NCBI RefSeq assembly: GCF_001761385.1
Contig: NZ_CP017476.1
Span: 2,903,501-2,967,500 of the forward strand
DNA length: 64,000 nt
DNA from: Hydrogenophaga crassostreae
GTDB taxonomy: Bacteria; Pseudomonadota; Gammaproteobacteria; Burkholderiales; Burkholderiaceae_C
Reading direction: 5' to 3'
Shown: positions 35,417 through 43,184 of the stretch, in pieces
Layout: each line of letters starts with the position of its first letter
Numbering within the stretch: position 1 is the first letter of the stretch
Program-made: the position numbers and the translations under genes
The notes under the pieces: generated by a model
What the model saw: only the letters and a program-made list of their open reading frames with translations
Told to the model about the DNA's origin: nothing
The model's database searches: none

Positions 35417-35458
35417 GAAACATTTGAATCTTTAAAATTATAAAGAAACATTTGTTTC
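35417..35458 (-). promoter_or_regulatory. RpiR-gene promoter flanked by two operator-like repeats
   Basis: A perfect inverted repeat GAAACA-TT-TGTTTC (35445-35458) and a degenerate copy GAAACATTTGAATC (35417-35430) lie 28 bases apart on either side of a minus-strand consensus TATAAT (35442-35437). A start near 35430 would leave about 26 bases to the TTG start. Binding of a dimer at both copies would block the promoter. Confidence 0.6.
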
Positions 35459-35472
35459 AACACCACCCCACC

Positions 35473-35528
35473 AACCTTCAACCTTCAACCTTCAACCTTC
35501 AACCTTCAACCTTCAACCTTCAACCTTC
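35473..35528. repeat. Eight perfect tandem copies of a heptanucleotide
   Basis: The unit AACCTTC is repeated eight times without mismatch (56 bases), plus a partial AA. It lies between the stop of the RND pump gene (35542) and the promoter of the RpiR gene. A simple-sequence tract like this mutates by slippage and could serve as a strain marker; being outside both reading frames, it is not an obvious coding phase switch. Confidence 0.97.
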
Positions 35529-35541
35529 AAGCAAGGCCGAT

Positions 35542-38500
35542 TCAGGCCCGCGCGTCAGGTCGTTGAATCCGGAACCAGGCCGCGTACATCGCAGGCAGAG
35601 CCAGCAGCGTCAGCACCGTCGCCACGATCAGCCCACCCATAATCGCCACCGCCATTGGCCCCCAGAACACGCTGCGCGACAGCGGAATCATCGCCAGCAC
35701 CGCCGCCGCGGCGGTCAACACGATAGGTCGCATGCGGCGAACCGCTGCCTCCACTATGGCTTCCCAGGCCGGTACACCGCGGGCCCGGTCCTGTTCGATC
35801 TGATCGATCAGGATCACCGAGTTGCGCTGGATCATTCCCATGAGCGCAATCACCCCCAGCAAGGCCACGAAGCCAAACGGCCGGTTCAGCAAGAGCAGTG
35901 CCCCAGCCACACCTGCCATGCCCAACGGCCCTGTAAGGAACACCAGCAGCGAGCGGCTGAAACTCTGCAGTTGCAACATCAGCAGGGTAAAGGTCAGGAA
36001 CAAGGCAATCGGCAGGCCCGCCAGAATCGACGAAGAGCCTTTGCTGCTCTCTTCCACCGCACCGGCAACCACCACGCGGTAACCCTGCAAACCGCGTTCA
36101 GCCCAACCCGAACTGATTCGCTCCATGGCTGGCCGCAGTTGCGCGGTCACGGTGGCGCCTTGCAGGCCCTCGGCCACATCGCCTTGCACCGTGATCGCGT
36201 AATCGCGGTTCTCGCGCCACATGACCCCTGGCTCCCAATCGAATGTCGGTTGCGCGATCTGCAGCAAGGGAATGCTCTGGCCGCTGGCGGTGGGCAAATA
36301 GGCGTTGCTCAAACTGGAGATCGCATCGCGCTCTGCCAAGGGTTGACGCAAGACGATGTTGATCAGCTTGTCACCATCGCGGTATTGCCCAATGGTGGCG
36401 CCACTGAAATTGATTTGTGAAGCCTGAGCGATCGACTGGCTTGATACGCCCAGAGCCCGCGCCTTGGCCTGATCAACCTCCAGTCGCAACACCTTGACCG
36501 ATTCGTTCCAGTTGTCATTGACGCCGCGCATGTTGGCGTTCTGGCGCATGGCCGTCTTGACCTCATCGGCCAGTTCACGCAACACCGACGGATCGGTTCC
36601 GACCACGCGAAACTGCACCGGGTACGGCACCGGCGGCCCATTGGGCAACAGCTTCACCCGACCGCGCACCTCGGGAAATTCGGTGGCGAGGATGGTGGGC
36701 AAGGCCTTGCGCAAACGCTCTCGTGTGGCCAGGTCTTGAGGAAGCACGATGAACTGCGACACATTGGTCTGGGGAAACACCTGGTCCAGCGGCAAATAAA
36801 AACGCGGCACGCCCGAGCCGACCCAGGTGGTCACGCTGCTGACCCCCTCCTCCTGCGACAAACGCGCCTCGACCCGGCTTGCCACATCCAGGTTGGCGTT
36901 CATGCTGGCGCCTTCGGGCAACCAGATATCCACCATCACCTCGGGGCGGTTCGAATCAGGGAAAAACTGCTGCTGAACCTGGCCCATGCCCACAATGCCG
37001 AGAACGAAGGTGCCAATGGTCAGGCCAATGGTGATCCAGCGGTATTGCACACACCAGTCAACCAAAGCCCGGAAGCGGTCATTGAACGGGCCGTCAAACA
37101 CCTCTTCTGCAGGCCCCACATGGGCCTTGATCTTCAGCAGCCGCACGCCAAGGTAGGGCACAAACATCACCGCGACCACCCAGGAAATGACCAGTGCCGC
37201 TGTCGTCACGCCGAAGATGGCGAAGGTGTATTCACCCACCGTGGACTTGGCCATGCCGATCGGCAAGAAACCCGCTGCGGTGATCAGCGTCCCGGTCAAC
37301 ATCGGCATGGCGGTGGCGTCCCAGGTGAAGGTCGCGGCCTTCATCATGGAATAGCCCTCCTCCAGCTTGCGCACCATCATTTCCACGGCAATGATGGCGT
37401 CATCAACCAGCAAGCCCAGAGCGATGATGAGCGAGCCCAGCGAGATCTTGTGCAGCCCGATGCCCCAGTATTGCATCACCAAAAACGTGATCGCCAGCAC
37501 CAGCGGAATGGTGATGCCCACCACCAGACCGGGCCTGATATCCAGGGTGTAGCCACGCAGGCCACGCGAGCCTTCTTTCCTGTGCAGCCCAAGGGCCAGA
37601 AAGCTCACCGCCAACACGATCACCACCGCCTCGATCAGCACCTTCACGAACTCACCCACCGAGCGCGCCACCGCCGCCGGCTGGTCTTGAACCTGAACCA
37701 GCGCCATGCCCGCGGGCAGTTCGCGCTCGATCTCCGCAACAGCCACTTTGAGCGCCTTGCCCAGAGCAATGATGTCGCCGCCCTTGCCCATCGAAATGCC
37801 CAGGGCGATGCTTTCTTTGCCGTTGTGACGCACCAGCACCTGCGCCGGGTCGACATAACCAAGTCGCACCTCGGCGATATCACCCAACCGGATCTGCCGT
37901 CCATTGGCGGCGCGAATCGGCATCGACCTCAGCTGTTCAACCGAGTTGAACGCCCCTCCTACGCGAACTTGCACCGCGTCGCTCGGGCCCTGGGCTGTGC
38001 CCGCCGACACCAGAGCGTTTTGCTGGCCCAGAGCCGCCAGGACCTGCTGAAAATCCAGACCCAGGACCGCCAAGCGCTTCTGTGACACCTCCACATACAG
38101 CCGCTCATCCTGCGCACCAAACAACGCCACCTTGCTGACATCCTTGACCCGCAACAGCCGTTGACGCACATCGTCGGCCACCTGTTTTTTGTCGGCCGGC
38201 GAATAGCCATCCCCCTGCAGGGCATAGATCACGCCGTACACATCGCCAAATTCATCGTTGAAGAAGGGCCCCACCACGCCTTGCGGCAATGTGGCGCTCA
38301 TATCACCGATCTTTTTCCGAACCGAATACCAGACCTGGTTCACCTCGCCTGGGGGAGAAGAGTCTTTGATCTGGAAAATGATCTGTGTTTCGCCCGGCTT
38401 GGAGTAGCTGCGAATCTTGTCCGCATAAGGCACTTCCTGCAGCGTTTTCTCCAGCCGGTCAGCCACTTGCTCGGCCATTTGCTGTGACGTGGCCCCAGGC

Positions 38501-38703
38501 CAGTAAGCCCGCACCACCATGGCGCGGAACGTGAACGGCGGGTCTTCATCCTGTCCCAGCTGAAAGTACGCCGCGATGCCCAGAAGCATCAGCACGATCA
38601 TCAGGTAACGGGTAAATGCCTGGTGGTCCAGTGACCACTGTGAAAGGTTGAATCGCGACACCCAGGAAGACTTCTCGGCACCGGCCGTGGAATGGTTGCT
38701 CAT
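35542..38703 (-). CDS. RND efflux transporter, inner membrane subunit
   Basis: A 1053-residue resistance-nodulation-division pump with the 12-helix architecture: a first helix near residue 30-47, large periplasmic loop, helices 2-6 with LLVDDAIIAVEMM (the proton-relay aspartates), a second loop, and the C-terminal helices. The size and DxxDD pattern fit the AcrB-like multidrug or hydrophobe class rather than heavy-metal CzcA. The ATG at 38703 has GAGG within the adaptor stop region seven bases away, so the two genes are coupled. No outer membrane TolC-type gene is in the window. Confidence 0.94.
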   Translation of the reverse strand: MSNHSTAGAEKSSWVSRFNLSQWSLDHQAFTRYLMIVLMLLGIAAYFQLGQDEDPPFTFRAMVVRAYWPGATSQQMAEQVADRLEKTLQEVPYADKIRSYSKPGETQIIFQIKDSSPPGEVNQVWYSVRKKIGDMSATLPQGVVGPFFNDEFGDVYGVIYALQGDGYSPADKKQVADDVRQRLLRVKDVSKVALFGAQDERLYVEVSQKRLAVLGLDFQQVLAALGQQNALVSAGTAQGPSDAVQVRVGGAFNSVEQLRSMPIRAANGRQIRLGDIAEVRLGYVDPAQVLVRHNGKESIALGISMGKGGDIIALGKALKVAVAEIERELPAGMALVQVQDQPAAVARSVGEFVKVLIEAVVIVLAVSFLALGLHRKEGSRGLRGYTLDIRPGLVVGITIPLVLAITFLVMQYWGIGLHKISLGSLIIALGLLVDDAIIAVEMMVRKLEEGYSMMKAATFTWDATAMPMLTGTLITAAGFLPIGMAKSTVGEYTFAIFGVTTAALVISWVVAVMFVPYLGVRLLKIKAHVGPAEEVFDGPFNDRFRALVDWCVQYRWITIGLTIGTFVLGIVGMGQVQQQFFPDSNRPEVMVDIWLPEGASMNANLDVASRVEARLSQEEGVSSVTTWVGSGVPRFYLPLDQVFPQTNVSQFIVLPQDLATRERLRKALPTILATEFPEVRGRVKLLPNGPPVPYPVQFRVVGTDPSVLRELADEVKTAMRQNANMRGVNDNWNESVKVLRLEVDQAKARALGVSSQSIAQASQINFSGATIGQYRDGDKLINIVLRQPLAERDAISSLSNAYLPTASGQSIPLLQIAQPTFDWEPGVMWRENRDYAITVQGDVAEGLQGATVTAQLRPAMERISSGWAERGLQGYRVVVAGAVEESSKGSSSILAGLPIALFLTFTLLMLQLQSFSRSLLVFLTGPLGMAGVAGALLLLNRPFGFVALLGVIALMGMIQRNSVILIDQIEQDRARGVPAWEAIVEAAVRRMRPIVLTAAAAVLAMIPLSRSVFWGPMAVAIMGGLIVATVLTLLALPAMYAAWFRIQRPDARA

Positions 38704-38710
38704 GCGGGCC

Positions 38711-39817
38711 TCACTGCGCCGCAGCGGCAAAACGGGTCACCTTCTGGCCCGGCGACAACACATGCACCCCAGCCGTCACGACCTCTTCGCCTACCTTCAA
38801 ACCCGAGGCAATCACCACCTGGTTGCCATCCACCCCGGCCACCTGCACCGGACGCGATTGCACCGTGCCGCTGGCGGCGTCAAAAACCCAGACAGCCGAG
38901 TTGGTCTTGTCGGTCGCGCTGCCACGCATCAAGGCGCTGGTCGGCAGCTTGATGACGTCGACAGCCGCACCCTGGACCTGGGCAAAGCTCACATAGGCGG
39001 TCGCCCCCAATGGCACAGCCGCATCCGCAGGCAAGGCCAGTTTCACCTGATAGGTTCGCGTTGCGGGATCGGCGCTCGCAGCCACTTCGCGCACCACCCC
39101 TGTCAAATAGCCGCCGGGGCCGGCCTCGGCCGCAGCCCACAAACGCACCTGCGCCTCAAGGCCCTGACTCACCTGTGCCAACTGGCTCTCGGGCACCGAA
39201 AACACCACATCGCGAGCGCCATCGCGGGCAATGCGCACCACAGGAGCGCCCGCACTCACCACCTGACCGACCTCGGCATCCACCGCGACCACCACGCCAT
39301 CGGCATCGGCCAGCAAGCGCGTGTATCCAGCCTGATTGCCCTGCACGGCGCTCTGTGCACGGGCTTGTTTCAAGGAAGCTTCAGCCGCGTCCATGTTCGC
39401 CTGGCGCCGCTCGATCTCGGCGCCGCTGACAAAACCCTTTGCTTTCAGGTCGGTGAAGCGCTTCAAGTCGGCTTCGGCGAGATCTCGCTGCGTCAAGGCG
39501 GCGGTGGCTTGCGCTTTCGCCGCCTCGCTGGCCAAGGCCAGGTCGCTGGCATCCAGCTGGGCCAGCAACTGACCTGCTTTCACCCTCTGCCCCACTTCTG
39601 CCGGTCGCTGCACCAGCTTGCCACCCACCCGGAAGCCCATCCGTGTTTCCTGGCGGGCGCGAACCTCCCCGGCCATTTCCTGACGGGCAGTCAATCCGCT
39701 GGCGCTTACCGTGGCGAGCTTGACGGCACGAATCGGCTCTGAAGGCGCCTCGGGTCGCGAACAGGCCGACAAACCGAGAACGGTAAAAACGAGCAAGGCA
39801 AGAGAATGGGTGCGCAT
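38711..39817 (-). CDS. RND efflux periplasmic adaptor lipoprotein
   Basis: A 368-residue membrane fusion protein. The signal peptide ends in a lipobox LSAC with the lipidated cysteine near residue 19. Lipoyl-like segments (about 60-85 and 165-200) flank a coiled-coil hairpin (about 90-160, Ala/Gln/Lys-rich), followed by beta-barrel domains. It links the RND pump to an outer membrane channel. The ATG at 39817 is preferred over an upstream reading lacking a signal peptide. It is first in the two-gene efflux operon. Confidence 0.93.
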   Translation of the reverse strand: MRTHSLALLVFTVLGLSACSRPEAPSEPIRAVKLATVSASGLTARQEMAGEVRARQETRMGFRVGGKLVQRPAEVGQRVKAGQLLAQLDASDLALASEAAKAQATAALTQRDLAEADLKRFTDLKAKGFVSGAEIERRQANMDAAEASLKQARAQSAVQGNQAGYTRLLADADGVVVAVDAEVGQVVSAGAPVVRIARDGARDVVFSVPESQLAQVSQGLEAQVRLWAAAEAGPGGYLTGVVREVAASADPATRTYQVKLALPADAAVPLGATAYVSFAQVQGAAVDVIKLPTSALMRGSATDKTNSAVWVFDAASGTVQSRPVQVAGVDGNQVVIASGLKVGEEVVTAGVHVLSPGQKVTRFAAAAQ

Positions 39818-39894
39818 ACCGGATATGTAGAGGCTTCGAGGACGAGAAAGCCTGAAAATACAAGGCTCTTCGACATCAAAAATTAATGACTGAC

Positions 39895-39907
39895 TGGTTA
39901 TTAACCA
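39895..39907. promoter_or_regulatory. Operator-like inverted repeat upstream of the RND operon
   Basis: TGGTTA-T-TAACCA is a perfect 13-bp inverted repeat preceded by TGACTGAC, in an AT-rich stretch 78 bases upstream of the adaptor ATG and 118 bases before hpnC. It resembles sites bound by TetR-family repressors of efflux genes; no such regulator is encoded next to it. Confidence 0.5.
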
Positions 39908-40024
39908 AAATTGTAGTTCAAACAATCTGGTCTCGGGTGGTTAGAAATGCGCCGACCGACGCATCTTGACCAACCGGCCAAGCACCCTGCTTCACCCAAT
40001 TTGCCAGCGCCCACCCCACACTCC

Positions 40025-40915
40025 ATGCCCCCCGACCGCACCGCCAACTGCATCCCTTCGCCATCAACCAAGGTGGAACACTATGAAAATTTCCCCGTAG
40101 CCTCACTGCTGTGCCCCCCGGCCTTGCGCCCTGCCGTGGCAGCCATCTACCACTTTGCCCGCACAGCCGACGACATCGCCGACGAGGGCAATGCCAACCC
40201 GCCCGAACGACTGGCCGAGCTGGCGCACTACCGCGCCGACCTGGAACTCGCACTGACCGGCGCAGAAGCCTCGCCCAGGTGGTGCCCGGTTTTTGCGGCC
40301 CTGACGCACGCCGTAAACGACCACGCTTTGCCCGCTACCTTGCTTCGCGACCTCGTCAGCGCCTTTGAGCAAGACGTGCGCTACACCGCCGCTGGCCACC
40401 CCTACCGGGATACCGGCGAACTGCTCGCCTACAGCAAGCTGTCGGCCAACCCGGTCGGACGCCTGCTACTGCACCTCTACGGCATCGACGACCGAAACTC
40501 GCTCGCCCAAAGCGACGACATATGCAGCGCGCTGCAGCTCATCAATTTCTGGCAGGACATCAGCGTGGACCTGCCGCGCCAGCGCCACTACCTGCCGTCA
40601 GACTGTCTCAAGCGCCACGGGCTGAGCCGCGATGATTTCATGGCCTCGGCGCAGGTCGATGCCGCCACCGACAAGCGGCGAGCCCAGGCTGTGGCCAGCC
40701 TGTGCCACGATGCGCGAGAACGCATGCTGCGGGGTGCGCCACTGGCCAAGCGCATTCCCGGGCGTGCGGGCTGGGAGCTTCGCCTGGTGGTTCAGGGCGG
40801 CCTGCGCATACTCGACAAAATCGAAGCGGGTGGCTTCAGAACCTGGGAACACCGCCCGACAGTGGGCAAACTGGATGCACCGCGCCTGCTGTGGCGCGCC
40901 CTCTGGATGGGCTAG
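40025..40915 (+). CDS. hpnC: Squalene synthase HpnC
   Basis: A 296-residue trans-isoprenyl diphosphate synthase-like protein. In the HpnCDE route HpnD makes presqualene diphosphate, HpnC converts it to hydroxysqualene and HpnE reduces that to squalene for hopanoids. Visible motifs: ENFPVASLLCP, the aspartate-rich RTADDIADE, and INFWQDISVDLPRQR with the second metal-binding region. The ATG at 40025 matches the family N-terminus; an ATG at 39947 in frame adds 26 Pro-rich residues and is less likely. hpnD and hpnE lie 1.4 kb away, past two opposing genes. Confidence 0.93.
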   Translation: MPPDRTANCIPSPSTKVEHYENFPVASLLCPPALRPAVAAIYHFARTADDIADEGNANPPERLAELAHYRADLELALTGAEASPRWCPVFAALTHAVNDHALPATLLRDLVSAFEQDVRYTAAGHPYRDTGELLAYSKLSANPVGRLLLHLYGIDDRNSLAQSDDICSALQLINFWQDISVDLPRQRHYLPSDCLKRHGLSRDDFMASAQVDAATDKRRAQAVASLCHDARERMLRGAPLAKRIPGRAGWELRLVVQGGLRILDKIEAGGFRTWEHRPTVGKLDAPRLLWRALWMG

Positions 40916-41082
40916 GGCCTGACCACACCATTTTTCCCGGTGAGAACGGGGTGAAATAAGCGCCAAGCCAGGCGCACGGCGACGGCCAGACCGGGTGTCT
41001 GACCTGGGAGTGCAACCACGAGTGGCCTTTTTGATCCGCAACGCATTGTGGAAAACAGCGTGAACGGGCCCCAAGCACTCAG

Positions 41083-41799
41083 CTACGCGCCAAAGGAGAG
41101 CTGTCCCAGCAAGGCCACCGCGAACCCTGTCACGGCGCCCAGGGCCGGAAACCAATGTCGGCGCAAGACCGCCTGGGGAGCGATGTCCTGAAAAATCAGA
41201 TACAGCAATCCCCCGGAGGCAAACAACATCAACCCGCCCAGCGCGCCTTCGTGTGAGCCAAGAACCGACCAACCCAGCCACCCCAGCAGCGGACCCAAGA
41301 GCACGAGCGAGGCCATGCCACGCAGCACCTGGGCCGAGCCCCTCCCCTTGGCCACCATTTCACGGTAGGCATTGAACCCTTCGGGCAGGTTCTGCAGGCC
41401 AATCAGCACCGCCAGCAGCGGCCCCGCCGGTGACCCCGAAATGAAGATGCCCCCCAGAGCAAGAGACTCCGGAACGAAGTCCAGCAGCATCGCCATCAAC
41501 TGTGGGGCCTCCTGCTTCTTTTTCCCGAGCTGGTGTTCCAGCGCAAAAAACGCCACCCCGCCAGCCAGGAGCAAGACCACCACAGCCCAGGGCTGCCTCA
41601 CCATGGTTATGCCCTGCGGCAGCAGCACCAGGGTCACAGCAGCCAGCAACACGCCACCACCAAACGCCATCACGAAGTGGCGGAACTCGTTCTCCAGCCA
41701 CTGGGGTCGAATGCGCTCCAGGCTGGCCAGCCAGCCGCCCAGCGGAATGCAGGCACCCGCGGCAAACGTACAGAGCAACATCACGCTCAGGTCAGACAT
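41083..41799 (-). CDS. ZIP-family divalent metal transporter
   Basis: A 238-residue membrane protein with about eight helices. DFVPESLALG and GLQNLPEGFNAY correspond to the metal-binding helices IV and V of ZIP transporters (HNxPEG type, though the first site has Asp/Glu rather than His). Import of zinc or a related metal is likely but the direction and metal are unproven. It interrupts hpnC and hpnDE on the opposite strand. The 170 bases between hpnC and this gene hold no recognisable gene. Confidence 0.85.
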   Translation of the reverse strand: MSDLSVMLLCTFAAGACIPLGGWLASLERIRPQWLENEFRHFVMAFGGGVLLAAVTLVLLPQGITMVRQPWAVVVLLLAGGVAFFALEHQLGKKKQEAPQLMAMLLDFVPESLALGGIFISGSPAGPLLAVLIGLQNLPEGFNAYREMVAKGRGSAQVLRGMASLVLLGPLLGWLGWSVLGSHEGALGGLMLFASGGLLYLIFQDIAPQAVLRRHWFPALGAVTGFAVALLGQLSFGA

Positions 41800-41835
41800 A
41801 GGTCACCCATCAAAAGGAGCAAAACAGCAAGAAAC

Positions 41836-42243
41836 TCAGCGCCCGGGCAACGTGACAGTCTGGGTACCTCCACCCCAACCGAACTGCTTGTCACGGGCCT
41901 GTACAACCAGCTTGCCGACCTCTCCCGGTACTTTGACGCCATACAGGTCGCGCGTGAACGGCTGCTCGCCCGCATGGTCATGCCACAGCGTTCTCACCCC
42001 GAACACGGTGCGCCCGTCTTCGCTCATCACCCGAAAGCCGTCGGCATAACGCTCCGGCGTGTCATACGGCGAAGACACCGTGACATCAAAATCGAACACG
42101 CCAGCCTGGCGCTCCGCCACCTTGACGGCGACCACATCGGCAAACTTTTGCACCTGAGCCCACGCCGGCAGCGCCGGGCACGCCGCCACCGCCAACAGCA
42201 ACAGAGCCGAACGCCTGTTCAATCCCACACAAAGCACCCTCAT
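41836..42243 (-). CDS. Small secreted protein of unknown function
   Basis: A 135-residue protein with a signal peptide of about 30 residues ending PAWAQ, leaving a mature chain near 105 residues. It is beta-rich, with FDFDVTVSSPYDTPERYADGF and a DLYGVKVP segment; I do not recognise a characterised family. An upstream ATG ten codons earlier would lengthen the signal region. It ends 37 bases upstream of the ZIP gene on the same strand and is divergent from hpnD, so it may be co-transcribed with the transporter. Confidence 0.72.
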   Translation of the reverse strand: MRVLCVGLNRRSALLLLAVAACPALPAWAQVQKFADVVAVKVAERQAGVFDFDVTVSSPYDTPERYADGFRVMSEDGRTVFGVRTLWHDHAGEQPFTRDLYGVKVPGEVGKLVVQARDKQFGWGGGTQTVTLPGR

Positions 42244-42317
42244 ACGCCATCTCCAGAAAACCGCCTCATCCAAGGCACACCCCCGCCACTTTAAACTTGG
42301 GGCACAACAAGCCCATC

Positions 42318-43184
42318 ATGACCCCAGAAACCTACGTTCAAGACAAAGCCGCTGCCTCGGGCAGCAGCTTCTACTACGCATTCCTCTTTCTCCCACCGGA
42401 GCGGCGAGCGGCCATCACGGCGTTTTATGCCTTTTGCCGCGAGGTGGACGATGTGGTGGACGAAACGCGCGATCTGGGCGTGGCACAAACCAAGCTCGCC
42501 TGGTGGCGGCAAGAGGTGGCCCAGGCCTTTACGGGCACGCCCAACCATCCGGTCACGCAGGCACTGATGCCCCACACCCGGACCTTTGGCATCGAAGCAC
42601 GCCATCTGCTCGCTGTCATCGACGGTTGCCAGATGGACCTGGATCAGAACCGCTACCTCGATTTCGCCAATCTGCAGGAGTATTGCCACCTGGTGGCCGG
42701 CATCGTGGGCGAGGTGGCCGCGCGCATTTTTGGACAAACGCAACCCGAAACCACCGCATTCGCCCACAAACTCGGCCTCGCGTTCCAGCTCACCAACATC
42801 ACCCGGGATGTGGGCGAAGACGCCGCCCGGGGCCGCATCTACCTGCCCGTCAACGACCTGCAGAAATTCGATGTGAAGGCCCACGAACTCCTGAAGCGCG
42901 GTCCGGCGCCGGGCGTGGAAGCAGCCGACTTTGAACGCCGCTTCAATGCGCTGATGGCATTTCAGTGCGCCCGCGCCCTGCAGACCTATGACGAAGCCCT
43001 GGCCATGCTACCCAAGGCCGATCGGCGCGCACAGAAGCCTGGCCTCATGATGGCCAGCATCTACCGCACCCTGCTGCGCGAAATAGCCGAAGATCCCCTG
43101 CTGGTTCTGACCCAGCGCGTGAGCCTCACACCACTGCGCAAGCTCTGGCTCGCCTGGAAAGTCCAGGCGCTGGGCAGGCTTTGA
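42318..43184 (+). CDS. hpnD: Presqualene diphosphate synthase HpnD
   Basis: A 288-residue head-to-head prenyl synthase condensing two farnesyl diphosphates into presqualene diphosphate. The aspartate-rich motifs DDVVDE (near residue 43) and ITRDVGEDA are intact, as are YAFCREVD and RIYLP. The ATG at 42318 is favoured; a TTG seven codons earlier is possible. The TGA stop overlaps the TTG start of hpnE, so the two are translationally coupled. Confidence 0.94.
   Translation: MTPETYVQDKAAASGSSFYYAFLFLPPERRAAITAFYAFCREVDDVVDETRDLGVAQTKLAWWRQEVAQAFTGTPNHPVTQALMPHTRTFGIEARHLLAVIDGCQMDLDQNRYLDFANLQEYCHLVAGIVGEVAARIFGQTQPETTAFAHKLGLAFQLTNITRDVGEDAARGRIYLPVNDLQKFDVKAHELLKRGPAPGVEAADFERRFNALMAFQCARALQTYDEALAMLPKADRRAQKPGLMMASIYRTLLREIAEDPLLVLTQRVSLTPLRKLWLAWKVQALGRL

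Noticed and set aside
35361..35423. 16-codon upstream frame overlapping the RpiR TTG start
   Set aside because: It starts with ATG but has no ribosome site, and short chance frames are common; no evidence of a leader peptide.
35473..35528. Tandem array as a CRISPR
   Set aside because: The unit is seven bases with no spacers; it is a simple tandem repeat.
36736..38085. 449-codon plus-strand frame opposite the RND pump
   Set aside because: His/Gln-rich translation typical of antisense frames in this composition.
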